The notes under the pieces are model-generated. The model was not told where the DNA came from. It was given only the letters and a program-made list of their open reading frames with translations, and did not search any database. A stretch of DNA of 64,000 nt, from the NCBI RefSeq assembly GCF_002022275.1, contig NZ_MSDF01000016.1:188301-252300 (forward strand). Reading direction: 5' to 3'. Within the stretch, counting starts at the first letter, position 1. The number at the start of each line of letters is the position of its first letter. Of this stretch, positions 33,562 through 43,230 are shown in pieces. Origin of the DNA: Pseudomonas fluorescens. Lineage in GTDB: Bacteria > Pseudomonadota > Gammaproteobacteria > Pseudomonadales > Pseudomonadaceae. Made by a program: the position numbers and the translations under genes.

Positions 33562-34314
33562 TCATTCGATGCTGAACGGGAAGTACTTGTCGTTGATTTT
33601 TTTGTAGGTGCCGTCTGCCTTGATCTCTGCCAGGGCTTTGTTCAGGCGCTCGCGCAGTGGGTCGCCTTTGCGTACGGCAATACCGATCTTGTCGCTTTCC
33701 ACAACCGGGTCGCCTTTGAACTCATAGGCCAAACCGTCTTTGCTCTTGAGCCATTCGTACTGCACGTACTTGTCGGCGAGGATGCCGTCCAGGCGCCCGG
33801 ACGTCAGGTCGAGGTAGGCGTTTTCCTGGGTGTCGTAGAGCTTGGCGGTGGTTTCCGGCAGCTTGTCTTCCAGGTAGGTACCGGCGAGCGTCGCGCGCTG
33901 GGCACCGATAATCTTGCCTTTCAGGTAACCGGCGTCAGTCTTGAAGTCGGCCGTAGCTTTGGGCGCGATGAATTGCAGCTTGTTGGAGTAGTACGGGTCG
34001 GTGAAGTCGACGGCTTGTTTGCGCTCATCGGTGATCGACAGCGAGGACACCAGGAAGTCGAACTTCTTGGCGTTCAGGGCCGGGATGATGCCGTCCCAGT
34101 CGGACACATACACTTCGCACTTCTCGACTTTCATCTTGGCGCACAGGGCGTCGCCGATGTCTTTGTCAAAACCCACAACGTTGCCGCTGGCGTCTTTATT
34201 GTTGAAGGGCGGGTAGGCCGCTTCGATCCCCATTTTCAAGGTTTCTGCCATGGCCGTGGCGCTGAACGCCATCGAGACGGCCGCAGCCAGAAGGAATTTT
34301 TTATAGTTCTGCAT
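33562..34314 (-). CDS. hisJ: Periplasmic amino acid-binding protein (HisJ/ArgT-like)
   Basis: 250 residues: signal peptide 1-23 (cleavage after ATAMA), then a type II periplasmic binding fold beginning LKMGIEAAYPPFNNKD and containing GFDKDIGDALCAKM, the ligand-contact region SSLSITDERKQAVDFTDPYY and the paired cysteines of the HisJ subfamily (ALCAKMKVEKCEV). It binds a basic amino acid. GGAG lies 8 bases before ATG 34314, within the end of hisP. Confidence 0.9.
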   Translation of the reverse strand: MQNYKKFLLAAAVSMAFSATAMAETLKMGIEAAYPPFNNKDASGNVVGFDKDIGDALCAKMKVEKCEVYVSDWDGIIPALNAKKFDFLVSSLSITDERKQAVDFTDPYYSNKLQFIAPKATADFKTDAGYLKGKIIGAQRATLAGTYLEDKLPETTAKLYDTQENAYLDLTSGRLDGILADKYVQYEWLKSKDGLAYEFKGDPVVESDKIGIAVRKGDPLRERLNKALAEIKADGTYKKINDKYFPFSIE

Positions 34315-34327
34315 GCATGTTGCTCCG

Positions 34328-35101
34328 TTAGCGGTTGCTCGACATGAATTGTTTGCAGCGCGCCGAAAGCGGGTTTTCAAACACCTGCTGTGGCGATCCT
34401 TGCTCTTCGACCAGGCCCTGGTGCAGGAACACCACTTCACTGGAAACCTGACGGGCGAAGCCCATTTCATGGGTGACCAGCAGCATGGTGCGGCCTTCTT
34501 CGGCCAGCGCGCGGATCACACTAAGTACTTCCTGAACCATTTCCGGGTCAAGGGCCGAGGTCGGCTCGTCGAACAGGATGACTTTGGGTTGCATCGCCAA
34601 CGTGCGCGCAATGGCCGCGCGTTGTTGCTGGCCGCCGGACAGTTGCGCAGGGTAGGCGTGGCGCTTGTCGGCGATGCCGACCTTGGCCAGCAAGGCTTCG
34701 GCCACTTCGATGGCTTCGGCTTTGCTCTGGCCGAGCACACGGCGCGGGGCCTCGATGATGTTGTCGAGGATGCTCATGTGCGGCCACAGGTTAAAGTTTT
34801 GAAACACAAAACCGATTTCGCTGCGCAGGCGGTTGATCTGTTTGCCGTCGGCGGCCATCAGCGCGCCGTTTTTCGCGGCCTTGAGCTTGAGCTCTTCGCC
34901 GGCCACCAGAATCTGACCCTGGTGCGGGTTTTCAAGCAGGTTGATGCAGCGCAAAAAGGTGGACTTGCCGGAACCGGAGGAACCCAGGATCGAGATCACG
35001 TCGCCGTCGCGAGCGGTCAGCGAGATACCTTTAAGTACCTCCAGCTCACCATAGCGTTTATGCAAGTTGCGGATTTCAAGCGCGGGCGCGGCCTCGGCCA
35101 T
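34328..35101 (-). CDS. hisP: Amino acid ABC transporter ATPase (HisP-like)
   Basis: 257 residues: Walker [11 protein letters not shown]-loop FVFQNFNLW, signature LSGGQQQR, Walker [14 protein letters not shown]-loop VTHEMGF. It is the first gene of the four-component transporter unit hisP-hisJ-hisQ-hisM followed by the methyltransferase, all on the minus strand. The transporter probably imports basic amino acids. Confidence 0.93.
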   Translation of the reverse strand: MAEAAPALEIRNLHKRYGELEVLKGISLTARDGDVISILGSSGSGKSTFLRCINLLENPHQGQILVAGEELKLKAAKNGALMAADGKQINRLRSEIGFVFQNFNLWPHMSILDNIIEAPRRVLGQSKAEAIEVAEALLAKVGIADKRHAYPAQLSGGQQQRAAIARTLAMQPKVILFDEPTSALDPEMVQEVLSVIRALAEEGRTMLLVTHEMGFARQVSSEVVFLHQGLVEEQGSPQQVFENPLSARCKQFMSSNR

Positions 35102-35655
35102 GTGCGGTCCTCATTGTGTGCGTTGCGTTCTTGCTGTTGGGCTGCCTTCCTGGCGAGGCGCCAAGCTAGCATAGCGTTTGGATGACAGCCAACAGCGCTG
35201 CGGACGGTAAACGGGCGGTCTGCGGCAGGGTGTCGCATCAGCGCAGCAGCGTGTCGCGCTATCAACAACCCACAGACGTTTGAACCCGATAAATCCACAG
35301 GCTTCGCGTAAAAAAGGGCGCGATGGTGCCAGCTTTGGCCGGGGGTTGGAAGGGTTAACCGGGCAAACGGTGCATATCAGCCCTTTAATGGGGCGTCACG
35401 TACTTTTTGTGTGTGTTTATGGTGCGTTTATCCATCCGAGAAGTGGGTCGGTCGGTAACGCTATAGCGGAATGCCATTGTTCTCAATGACTTGCGATCTC
35501 TGTTGAATTGTCCTACAGCCCGCGTCAATCGCGGCTCTGTAACATTTTGGCGCAAATCTTGCGTAAAAAATAAAGAACGCCCCGTTGGTTTCTTTTCACG
35601 AGAAAGATCGCAGGCCGGGCGGACTGTTTTCGCAATTCCTCGCAAAGGTGTGTCA
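35102..35655. other. Intergenic region between hisP and gabP
   Basis: About 550 bp between divergent genes. It holds no credible reading frame. AAAGG close to 35645 is the ribosome site of gabP. An imperfect inverted repeat AGCCCGCG/CGCGGCT lies near 35517-35534. No promoter pair is convincing on sight. Confidence 0.5.
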
Positions 35656-37047
35656 ATGAGTAGTACGCAAAGCTCCAATGACCTCGAACAGGGGCTCAAA
35701 CCGCGTCACGTCACCATGCTGTCGATTGCCGGCGTTATTGGTGCCGGTTTGTTTGTCGGCTCCGGCCACGCGATTGCTGCCGCCGGGCCGGCCGTACTGC
35801 TGGCTTACGCCGCTGCGGGCACGCTGGTGGTGTTGGTGATGCGCATGCTTGCCGAAATGGCCGTGGCTTCGCCCGACACCGGTTCGTTCTCCACCTACGC
35901 CGACCGCGCGATCGGTCACTGGGCCGGTTTCACCATCGGCTGGCTGTACTGGTGGTTCTGGGTGCTGGTGATTCCATTGGAAGCCAACGCCGCTGCGACC
36001 ATTCTCCACGCCTGGTTCCCCGACGTGGCCATCTGGGCATTTACCCTGATCATCACCTTGCTGCTGACCGCCACCAACCTGTTCAGCGTGAAGAACTACG
36101 GTGAGTTCGAGTTCTGGTTTGCGCTGATCAAAGTCGTGGCGATTGTGGGCTTCGTGATCCTCGGCCTGGCGGCGATTTTCGGCTTGCTGCCGACCAGCCA
36201 AGTCAGCGGCGTTTCGCACCTGTTCGACACCCAGGGCTTTATGCCAAACGGCACGGGCGCGGTATTGGCGGCGATCCTGACCACCATGTTCTCCTTTATG
36301 GGCACCGAGATCGTGACCATCGCGGCCGCCGAATCGAAGAACCCTGGCCAGCAAATCACCAAGGCCACCAACTCGGTGATCTGGCGGATTGGCTTGTTCT
36401 ACCTGCTGTCGATCTTCATCGTGGTGGCGCTGGTGCCATGGAACGATCCGACCCTGGCGGCGGTAGGTTCCTACCAGACCGTGCTGGAACGCATGGGCAT
36501 TCCTAACGCAAAACTGATCGTCGACCTGGTGGTACTGGTTGCGGTAACCAGCTGCCTGAACTCGGCGCTGTACACCGCCTCGCGCATGCTGTTCTCCCTG
36601 GGCCGTCGCGGTGACGCACCGGCTGTGGCCAAACGCACCAACAAAAGTGGCACGCCTTACTGGGCTGTGCTGTTGTCCACAGGCGCAGCGTTCCTCGCGG
36701 TATTCGCCAACTATGTGGCTCCGGCGGCCGTGTTTGAATTCCTGCTGGCCAGTTCCGGCGCGATCGCGCTGCTGGTGTATCTGGTGATTGCGGTGTCGCA
36801 ACTGCGCATGCGCCAGAAGCGTACGGCGGCAGGCGAGAAGATCGTGTTCAAGATGTGGCTGTTTCCGGGCCTGACCTATGCGGTGATGGTGTTTATCGTC
36901 GGTACGTTGACCATCATGCTGTTCCAGGAAGCGCACCGGGTCGAGATTATTGCGACCGGGATTTTGAGCTTGCTGGTGGTATTGGCGGGGTTGTATGTGG
37001 CGAGCCGTCGCAAGGCGCAGAAAGTGGGCGCTGCTGTACTGAGCTGA
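35656..37047 (+). CDS. gabP: GABA permease / amino acid transporter of the APC family
   Basis: 463 residues and 12 predicted membrane helices. The first helix holds SIAGVIGAGLFVGSG, the APC signature, and the protein keeps the family features PDTGSFSTYADRAIG, the amphipathic loop and FSFMGTEIVTIAAAESKNP. Close in pattern to GabP, the proton-driven 4-aminobutyrate importer. ATG 35656 follows AAAGG; longer in-frame readings start without a ribosome site. Confidence 0.88.
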   Translation: MSSTQSSNDLEQGLKPRHVTMLSIAGVIGAGLFVGSGHAIAAAGPAVLLAYAAAGTLVVLVMRMLAEMAVASPDTGSFSTYADRAIGHWAGFTIGWLYWWFWVLVIPLEANAAATILHAWFPDVAIWAFTLIITLLLTATNLFSVKNYGEFEFWFALIKVVAIVGFVILGLAAIFGLLPTSQVSGVSHLFDTQGFMPNGTGAVLAAILTTMFSFMGTEIVTIAAAESKNPGQQITKATNSVIWRIGLFYLLSIFIVVALVPWNDPTLAAVGSYQTVLERMGIPNAKLIVDLVVLVAVTSCLNSALYTASRMLFSLGRRGDAPAVAKRTNKSGTPYWAVLLSTGAAFLAVFANYVAPAAVFEFLLASSGAIALLVYLVIAVSQLRMRQKRTAAGEKIVFKMWLFPGLTYAVMVFIVGTLTIMLFQEAHRVEIIATGILSLLVVLAGLYVASRRKAQKVGAAVLS

Positions 37048-37065
37048 TGGAGTGCAGCTAAACAA

Positions 37066-37157
37066 TGTGGGAGCCGGGCTTGCCCGCGATGACGGACTGA
37101 CAGTCGATATTTTATTCGCCTGACACGCCGCCATCGCGGGCAAGCCCGGCTCCCACA
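37066..37157. repeat. REPIN
   Basis: TGTGGGAGCCGGGCTTGCC / GGCAAGCCCGGCTCCCACA inverted pair with a CTGACAG/CTGACACG-containing spacer. It lies between the convergent ends of gabP and the next gene. Confidence 0.92.
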
Positions 37158-37169
37158 GTGTGTTATGGG

Positions 37170-37583
37170 TCAGTCTTCTGAATTGGCCAGTGCTTGGGAC
37201 GCCGCCACGTAATCCGCCTGAAACTCCGGCGATTCAATCCACGCCAGCGCAGCTGCCTCATCATCGCTGTCCGTGGCCCACTGCCGATACTCGATCAGTG
37301 CCGCCAGGATAAAGTCGGTGGCTTCTTCTTCACCTTCCTGCTCCAGCACCACCGCCAGCAACGGGTGCGCCAGGAAGGCCGCGCACAGCGCTTGCTGGCT
37401 GGTCTCGCCTGCAGTACGCATCTCGACAAACAATTCAGTCAAATCCACCGACTCAAGGTCAATGCGGCTGTCGTCGCCCGCAAATGTATCCGGTTTGGTT
37501 GCGACGGCGCGCTGGGTGCGGTTTTGCTTGGCCTTGGCTTTGGCCCGGTGGGCGCGTTTTTGCTGCTTGTTCGGCGAGGCCAT
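37170..37583 (-). CDS. Hypothetical protein with basic N-terminus (137 aa)
   Basis: Starts MASPNKQQKRAHRAKAKAKQ, a strongly basic, Ala/Lys/Arg-rich tail, followed by an acidic helical domain (ESVDLTELFVEMR...EEEATDFILAALIEYRQWA). AAGGA stands 9 bases before ATG 37583; an upstream Met at 37643 lacks a site. The basic tail suggests nucleic-acid or ribosome contact, but no family is recognised. Confidence 0.7.
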   Translation of the reverse strand: MASPNKQQKRAHRAKAKAKQNRTQRAVATKPDTFAGDDSRIDLESVDLTELFVEMRTAGETSQQALCAAFLAHPLLAVVLEQEGEEEATDFILAALIEYRQWATDSDDEAAALAWIESPEFQADYVAASQALANSED

Positions 37584-37656
37584 GGGCTCAACGTCCTTGG
37601 GGGTCTGGATAGAGGTGGGGTATTGAAGCGCAGGTTGGGGCAAATCCCAAGGGAAT

Positions 37657-38577
37657 CTAGGTGCGATCCGTCACTCGTCTCCCTGGCGAACCCGTTGCCA
37701 GCGCGCCCTCTTGCAGCCATGCCAATGCGATCGGCCACAGTCGGTCCTGATATTCACTGCGAAAGAAAGCGAAATGCCCGACGGCTTTTTCGCCGATATC
37801 CTCGGGGGTGATTCGCAGGTGGCTGCGTTCACTGCCGTCGAAATAACCCAGCAACCGCTCAATCGCCGCAACTGTTCCGAAGGGGTCGTCGGTGATGCTG
37901 ATGGCCAGTACCTGCGCATTCACGCGGCTAAAGGGCAGGTCGCCCAGGGCTTTCCCGCTGGGGCGCGTTTCGTATTTGGGTGTTGGGGTTGCCCAATCCT
38001 TCACCACGCCGGCAGGGGTGTCTTCCAGCCAGCCCATTCGCTTGCCCGGGAAGTAGCCGTACAGGGCCGTCATCAGCGGCATCACTACGTGCCACTTGCC
38101 GAACATCCGCCAGCGGGTGCTCGCGTCGTAATCACGCCAGTAAGCGAATTGCGCGCCCACCGTCACGATCCGCCGAATCACCGCGCCCGAGGCCCCCAGC
38201 CCGGCAGCGCAGCCACCGAAACTGTGGGCAACCACATCAATCGGCTGGCCCGGAAATTCGCGCTGCGCCCGTTGCAGCATCGCCTCGAAATCCAGCACGC
38301 CCCAATCCGACCATGACGCCTTGAAGCCGCGCAGCGAGCCAGCGCGCGACTCGCCAATGCCGCGGTAGTCATAGGTGATGACGTCGAAACCATTGGCAAA
38401 CAAGTAATCGGCGAATCGAGAGTAGTGGCGGCAACGCACGGAGGTGGCGGCGTTGATGATCACTACGGGGCGCGCCGGGTCGGTGCGGATGTGGCGCCAG
38501 GTGAAGCCGCCGATCAGATAGCCGTCGGCGGCGGGCTCGCGAAATGCTTCTGGTGCGGGTTGGGTGGGCAGGTTCAT
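37657..38577 (-). CDS. Alpha/beta hydrolase (serine aminopeptidase S33-like)
   Basis: 306 residues. VITYDYRGIGESR precedes the nucleophile elbow VVAHSFGG (Ser within A-H-S-F-G), and a C-terminal His candidate is in GEKAVGHFAFF with the acid in SITDDPFG. Fits the lysophospholipase/S33 esterase type with unknown substrate. Cytoplasmic, no signal peptide. Start set at ATG 38577; an ATG at 38619 is the alternative. Confidence 0.8.
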   Translation of the reverse strand: MNLPTQPAPEAFREPAADGYLIGGFTWRHIRTDPARPVVIINAATSVRCRHYSRFADYLFANGFDVITYDYRGIGESRAGSLRGFKASWSDWGVLDFEAMLQRAQREFPGQPIDVVAHSFGGCAAGLGASGAVIRRIVTVGAQFAYWRDYDASTRWRMFGKWHVVMPLMTALYGYFPGKRMGWLEDTPAGVVKDWATPTPKYETRPSGKALGDLPFSRVNAQVLAISITDDPFGTVAAIERLLGYFDGSERSHLRITPEDIGEKAVGHFAFFRSEYQDRLWPIALAWLQEGALATGSPGRRVTDRT

Positions 38578-38744
38578 TGTGCGGCTCAATCCTTGCGCTT
38601 TGGGTGGGTAGGGGGCCACGCGCTTTTATTGGAAACCGAAATTAACAAATTTATCGTGGTCTGGGCGCAGGAAATGTCGCGCCGCTCGACCTTATCTTCC
38701 CGGGTGCTTAGGCTTGCAATCCATTGATCAGCCAGAGCCGGCCC

Positions 38745-39710
38745 ATGACCCGCGACACCCTCGAGCACAACCAGATCCCGATTTACTTCGCCGCCGTCCT
38801 TTTGGCGGCTGCGTTTGGCGTGCTCGCGCCCTTATCGGCCCAGAGTCTGGGCGTGCTGGTCACGCCCGCCATCGCGGTGCTGATGTACGCAATGTTCCTG
38901 CAAATCCCCTTTCTCGATTTGCGCGAAGGGTTGGGTAACAAGCGCTTCATATATGCGTTGTTGCTGGCCAATTTCATCCTGGTGCCCTTGCTGGTTTGGA
39001 TACTGACCCGCGGTCTTGTGGCGCACCCGGCACTGTTGGTGGGGGCGTTATTGGTGTTGCTCACGCCGTGCATCGACTACGTGGTGGTGTTCACTCACAT
39101 TGGCAAGGGCGATTCGCGGCTGATGCTGGCGGCGACGCCCATCCTGTTGCTGCTGCAATTGGTGCTGTTGCCGGTTTACCTGAGTTTCATGCTGGGTGCG
39201 CAGTCGCAAGTGGTGGTGGCGGTAGGGCCATTCGTCGAGGCGTTCTTGCTGTTGATTGTGCTGCCGATGGTGCTGGCGGTGCTCACCACGTCCCTTGCGC
39301 GGCGCTCAAGTGTTGTCAGCGCCTGGAACCATGTCTGGGCCTGGCTGCCGGTGCCGGCCATGGCGCTGGTGCTGTTTGTGGTGATTGGCTTGCAAATCAC
39401 GTCGGTGGTACGGGATATCGGGTTGTTGTTGCCAGTGATCCCGGTTTACGTCGGCTTCCTGCTGCTGGCACCACTGTTGGGCGCGCTGGCGGCCCGGCTG
39501 TTTGCGTTGCCGGCGGCGACGGCGCGGGCGGTCACGTTCAGTGCGTCGACCCGCAATTCGCTGGTGGTGCTGCCTTTGGCGCTGGCCTTGCCTGAAGACG
39601 TACGCGGGCTGGCGGCCACGGCGGTGATTCTGCAAACCCTGGTGGAGTTGGTGGGCGAGCTACTCTACATCCGGCTGATCCCGGTGCTGGTAGGGCGCGC
39701 TTGTCGGTAA
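38745..39710 (+). CDS. Bile acid:Na+ symporter / arsenite-transporter superfamily protein
   Basis: 321 residues and about ten membrane helices. VLMYAMFLQIPFLDLREGLGNKRF and LLTPCIDYVVVFTHIGKGD, including a conserved Cys, fit the BART superfamily (ACR3-like arsenite exporters and bile-acid symporters). No ars regulator or reductase is adjacent, so arsenic resistance is not supported by context. Start ATG 38745 begins MTRDTLEHNQIPIYF. Confidence 0.75.
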   Translation: MTRDTLEHNQIPIYFAAVLLAAAFGVLAPLSAQSLGVLVTPAIAVLMYAMFLQIPFLDLREGLGNKRFIYALLLANFILVPLLVWILTRGLVAHPALLVGALLVLLTPCIDYVVVFTHIGKGDSRLMLAATPILLLLQLVLLPVYLSFMLGAQSQVVVAVGPFVEAFLLLIVLPMVLAVLTTSLARRSSVVSAWNHVWAWLPVPAMALVLFVVIGLQITSVVRDIGLLLPVIPVYVGFLLLAPLLGALAARLFALPAATARAVTFSASTRNSLVVLPLALALPEDVRGLAATAVILQTLVELVGELLYIRLIPVLVGRACR

Positions 39711-39798
39711 ACCCGTGAATCTTCAGGTCTGTTCAGGCGTTATTCAGGGGAGGAGTCGGCACCATGGCGTCGGCGTACCCTACCCGGAAGGATTACTG

Positions 39799-41406
39799 AT
39801 GGACCATCGCAGCCGTTTTCGCCTGGAGTCTCTGGGCATTTTCCTGATCGCTTTGCTGCTGTTTACCCTGGGTATCTGGGACCAAGTGCCCCAAGGGTTT
39901 GACGGACGCTGGGCACTGTTCATGCAGGAAATGTTTCGCCACGGTGCGAGCCTTTTCCCTACCACCTACGGTCAGCCGTACGCGGATTATCCCGGTACCG
40001 CGACCTTCTTCAGCTTTGTATTTGCCCGCTTGTGGGGTGCGCCGAACCACCTTGCGAACGTGTTGCCGACCGCACTGGCGTCGGCTGGCGTCATCGCGCT
40101 GATCTATCGCTTGCTGGCGCCGTACGGCCGGCCTTGGGCGCTGCTGACGGTATTACTCACGCTGCTCACTACCCAATTGCTCGATAAGTCGCGCTCGGTG
40201 TGCCTGGACCAGATGATTGCGCTGTTATGCGTGGGCAGTTTCTACCTGCTGCACAGTGGTGAACAACTGGGCTCGCGGGTAAGGCAGTTGGCGGTGTTCC
40301 CGCTGTTTGTGCTGGCGTTCGCGATTCGCGGGCCGCTGGGGCTGATCGAAGTCTGCGGTGTGGTGTGCGTGTACTGGGCGCTGGGCCGTCCTGGCGCACG
40401 GGTCAAGCAGGTGCTGATTCACGGCGTGGTGGGTTTGGTGTTGCTCGCGGCCTGCTGGTGGGTGTTGATGAAACTGGCGCGGATCAGTGGTGGTGATGCC
40501 TTTGCCGATGAGGTGTTCAAGATGCAGGTCGGCGGGCGCCTCGACGAGTCGGGCGAGCCGTTTTACTTCTACTTCAAATTGAGTTTGTACCGGTATTTCC
40601 CGGTGGTGCCATTGGCGCTGGCGACCTTGATCGCGCTGCGCCATCGCTGGTCCGAGCGCCTGGTCAATGAAGAGGTGCAATTGGTGGTTCGGCTCGCGGC
40701 CTGCGGGTTGATGATCCTGCTCGGGCTCTCGGTGCCGCATTTCAAGCGCGCGTACTACATTCTGCCGATGGTGCCGATGTTCGCTGCTGTCGCCACCTAT
40801 GGGCTGCTTCAGGCGCAAAGCTGGCTGCTGGGCGTGCGCCGCTGTTATGAAGGGCTTGTCGCCGTGCTGCCGGCGTTGTGCGTGGTGGTGCTGTTTGTGT
40901 GTCGGCATGCGTGGCAAAAGCACGGCTATTGGCCTGATGTATCGCTGCCGCTGCTGATCGGCGTGCTGGTGGTGCTGCAAGTGGCAGCGCTGATTGCCTG
41001 GCGCCGCGCGTTGCGCCTGATATCACTCAGTGTCATCGCCCTGGCGGCGCAATGGTTGCTGCTGGTGGTGGTGATCGACCCGGCCAAAGACCTGCAATTC
41101 GATACCCGCAAGTTTGTCAGCCAGGTAGAGGCGCTGCGTGCTTCGCAGCCTGGGCCTTTGGTGTTTGTCGACCTCGGCCGCGACACGTGGGCGGTGCGTT
41201 ACATGATGAACCTGGATCACGACGAGCAGCCGCTGTTTGTGAGTCGCAATGAGCCTGAGAAATTGGTGACCTTGCCCCGGCCATCCTGGGTGATTGTGCC
41301 GCGTAAGGAGGCTGAGCTGTTGAAAGGGACGTCGATGGAACAACAGGCGCCGAACTTCGAGGGCCGGCTCAACGACAACCCGCTGATGGTGTTTTTGCTC
41401 CAGTAA
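39799..41406 (+). CDS. Membrane glycosyltransferase, ArnT/PMT (GT39/83) type
   Basis: 535 residues, more than ten membrane helices. The first periplasmic loop after helix 1 (QVPQGFDGRWALFMQEM...YADYPGTATFFSFVFARL) has the acidic residues expected of the polyprenol-sugar-dependent catalytic loop. A C-terminal soluble domain (about 420-535) follows. It likely transfers a sugar from undecaprenyl phosphate to a lipid or glycan. GGAAGGA precedes ATG 39799. A terminator follows. Confidence 0.82.
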   Translation: MDHRSRFRLESLGIFLIALLLFTLGIWDQVPQGFDGRWALFMQEMFRHGASLFPTTYGQPYADYPGTATFFSFVFARLWGAPNHLANVLPTALASAGVIALIYRLLAPYGRPWALLTVLLTLLTTQLLDKSRSVCLDQMIALLCVGSFYLLHSGEQLGSRVRQLAVFPLFVLAFAIRGPLGLIEVCGVVCVYWALGRPGARVKQVLIHGVVGLVLLAACWWVLMKLARISGGDAFADEVFKMQVGGRLDESGEPFYFYFKLSLYRYFPVVPLALATLIALRHRWSERLVNEEVQLVVRLAACGLMILLGLSVPHFKRAYYILPMVPMFAAVATYGLLQAQSWLLGVRRCYEGLVAVLPALCVVVLFVCRHAWQKHGYWPDVSLPLLIGVLVVLQVAALIAWRRALRLISLSVIALAAQWLLLVVVIDPAKDLQFDTRKFVSQVEALRASQPGPLVFVDLGRDTWAVRYMMNLDHDEQPLFVSRNEPEKLVTLPRPSWVIVPRKEAELLKGTSMEQQAPNFEGRLNDNPLMVFLLQ

Positions 41407-41452
41407 GCGCATGGCCTTGAGCGGCGCAGCTCTTCACGGTTTCACATCTGAC

Positions 41453-41481
41453 AAAAAAGCCTGCGATTAGCAGGCTTTTTT
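41453..41481. terminator. Bidirectional rho-independent terminator
   Basis: AAAAAAGCCTGC, loop GATTA, GCAGGCTTTTTT. It lies between the glycosyltransferase gene (+) and the small membrane protein gene (-), so it can serve both. Confidence 0.95.
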
Positions 41482-41509
41482 GTTGGCGCGTGCGCAGTGC
41501 AGTCGTGGA

Positions 41510-41830
41510 TCAGGCCGCCGGAAGCACAGGGATCTGCATGCCGATTTTTGCCGAGGCGAAGTTGAGGTCGCCACTGGCAATGGACTGGGCCTTGAAGCCT
41601 TGGCCAATCAGATCCTTGATGTAGAACGTGTTGTAGATGAAGGCAAAGACGATGTTGCTCAGCCCCATCGTGAACATTGCGATCACGAACTGAATCAGGC
41701 CGTATTTCAGGTCGCCGCGAAACAGTGCCGGGAAGCAACCGAAGAAGAAGGTCGTCCACGAAAAGCCGACGGGGGCTTCTTTCATGGCGCCGGTATTCGG
41801 GTTTTTGAAAATAATCGATGTGTATGCCAT
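41510..41830 (-). CDS. Small membrane protein (106 aa)
   Basis: MAYTSIIFKNPNTGAMKEAPVGFSWTTFFFGCFPALFRGD contains a W-T-x-F-F-F-G-x-x-P-x-L-x-R-G-D motif at the entry to the first of two membrane segments (about 25-40 and 47-68), then a cytoplasmic C-terminus. GGAG lies 7 bases before ATG 41830. The pattern occurs in small host-interaction or envelope proteins, but I cannot name the family. It sits with two other small envelope genes on the same strand. Confidence 0.72.
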   Translation of the reverse strand: MAYTSIIFKNPNTGAMKEAPVGFSWTTFFFGCFPALFRGDLKYGLIQFVIAMFTMGLSNIVFAFIYNTFYIKDLIGQGFKAQSIASGDLNFASAKIGMQIPVLPAA

Positions 41831-41909
41831 TTGTTTCTCCATGTGCCCAAACGAGTAAGCGATACGTTGGGCTCCGTATCCCTGGGTATTGCGAAGCAAG
41901 CGGCAGGCG

Positions 41910-42209
41910 TCAGTCGGCGATTTCCCAGATCAAATTGTCTTCGTCGACCATGACATCCACGCTCAAGGTTTCGTGACCGTCCGGGCCATCGACCTCAACC
42001 AAGCCGCGATATTTGTTTTTGCCCCTGCTGATCAAGGTCAGGTCTTTGATCGTGTTTTCGCCGGGAGACGTGTCCTTGTCCCACGTCTCCTGCATGCTTT
42101 CCTTCACCTCTTGTGCCAGCTCTTCATTGGCTGCGTGAGCAGTGCCGAGGCAAAGCAGTGACGCGAGCAGTGTCAGTGCCACTGTGTGGCGAGTGCGTGT
42201 GCAGTTCAT
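41910..42209 (-). CDS. Small periplasmic protein (99 aa)
   Basis: Signal peptide 1-26 (VALTLLASLLCLGTAHA) followed by a short acidic domain (NTIKDLTLISRGKNKYRGLVEVDGPDGHETLSVDVMVDEDNLIWEI) reminiscent of small beta-rich domains that follow a helix. No family named. GGAG precedes the ATG. It lies in a run of three small envelope-related genes on the minus strand. Confidence 0.72.
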   Translation of the reverse strand: MNCTRTRHTVALTLLASLLCLGTAHAANEELAQEVKESMQETWDKDTSPGENTIKDLTLISRGKNKYRGLVEVDGPDGHETLSVDVMVDEDNLIWEIAD

Positions 42210-42262
42210 CTCGTGCTCCTTGAGACGGCGATGCCGGGCGCAGGCCTGCGCCCTGTGAAGTC

Positions 42263-42724
42263 TTAAGCCTGCTGGGTCTGGCCGCGCAGAATATTTTGCT
42301 TTCTCTGCTCTTCCGGCAGGTCGTTGACGCAGTAGTTGATGTAGAAAATATTCAGGAAGAAGGTGTAGAACGCGTTCATCCGCAGATCGATTTTATGTTC
42401 GCTGAGGGCGTATTCAGACAGCGCGTTTTTAGCCTTGAAGGCCCACACGATGTACATCACGTTGGAGGCGAGGAGCAGAATCATCGCAATGGCATTCAGC
42501 AACACGCTATCCATTCCGGAGAGCGCGCCACCCATGCCAAGACACACCGCGAGCCAGATGATGTAGGTGTTGTCGACCACCCGGTTTTTTGTGGTTTCGC
42601 TGAGGATCAAATTGCTTCTGTACACCCAGAGAAAGAGATACAGGCCCGCCGTGGCGGCTGACAGCAACACCATGTTGAGGGTCTTGGTGTCGATTTTGTC
42701 TTTTAATTCGTTGATGGTGGACAT
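42263..42724 (-). CDS. DUF4234-like membrane protein (153 aa)
   Basis: Four membrane segments predicted (about 17-36, 53-72, 75-98, 118-133). The opening TLNMVLLSAATAGLYLFLWVYRSNLILSE matches the DUF4234 pattern, in which a first helix is followed by W-x-Y. Function unknown. It is first in the three-gene run of small envelope proteins. Confidence 0.72.
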   Translation of the reverse strand: MSTINELKDKIDTKTLNMVLLSAATAGLYLFLWVYRSNLILSETTKNRVVDNTYIIWLAVCLGMGGALSGMDSVLLNAIAMILLLASNVMYIVWAFKAKNALSEYALSEHKIDLRMNAFYTFFLNIFYINYCVNDLPEEQRKQNILRGQTQQA

Positions 42725-42983
42725 AACTCTTCCGTGTTTATGGCGTCGAGCGGCTTCAAGGTTGGTTCGCGAAGGGCTGCAGCTTTTTGAAGGGGGGACG
42801 CACGGGGAGGTCTAAGTCCGTCGTTTTGCCTTCGCGAATGGATATGCAATGGCTGACGGTTACAGGAGGGGATGCATCCGCATCGTGTGACTCGCCGGCC
42901 TTGGCATATTTTGAATCATATCACGATGCCACCATTCGGCGGCATGGCCGGTGGTATTCAATGGGCAACAAATCGCAGGCAAC
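42725..42983. other. Intergenic region, nothing recognised
   Basis: Upstream region of the DUF4234-like gene. A short open frame from 42787 has no ribosome site and is not supported. Confidence 0.5.
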
Positions 42984-43012
42984 AAAAAACCCGCACTTGG
43001 CGGGTTTTTTGT
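42984..43012. terminator. Terminator of tRNA-Phe region
   Basis: AAAAAACCCGC, loop ACTTG, GCGGGTTTTTT. It stands about 40 bp beyond the tRNA-Phe 3' end and can terminate on either strand. Confidence 0.92.
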
Positions 43013-43051
43013 GTGTTTCAGATGATGCTTGCACCACCTGAAACTAATTAG

Positions 43052-43127
43052 TGGTGCCCAGAGACGGAATCGAACCGCCGACACGGGGATTTTCAATCCC
43101 CTGCTCTACCGACTGAGCTATCTGGGC
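43052..43127 (-). tRNA. tRNA-Phe (anticodon GAA)
   Basis: Minus-strand gene beginning GCCCAGATAGCTCAGTCGG, anticodon arm GGGGATTGAAAATCCCC (anticodon GAA), T-arm GGCGGTTCGATTCCGTC and encoded CCA end. All four stems pair. Confidence 0.98.
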
Positions 43128-43230
43128 AACGGGGCGCATTAAACTGGTTTTTCAGGGGGTCGTCAAGCAAGTTTTCAAAAAATATTTAATTATTACCGTC
43201 GCTTACGTGCCGACCCCGGTTTTTGATCAA

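Noticed and set aside
35653..37143. 496-codon minus-strand frame
   Set aside because: Antisense to gabP; the translation is His/Gln/Arg-rich with no recognisable domain.
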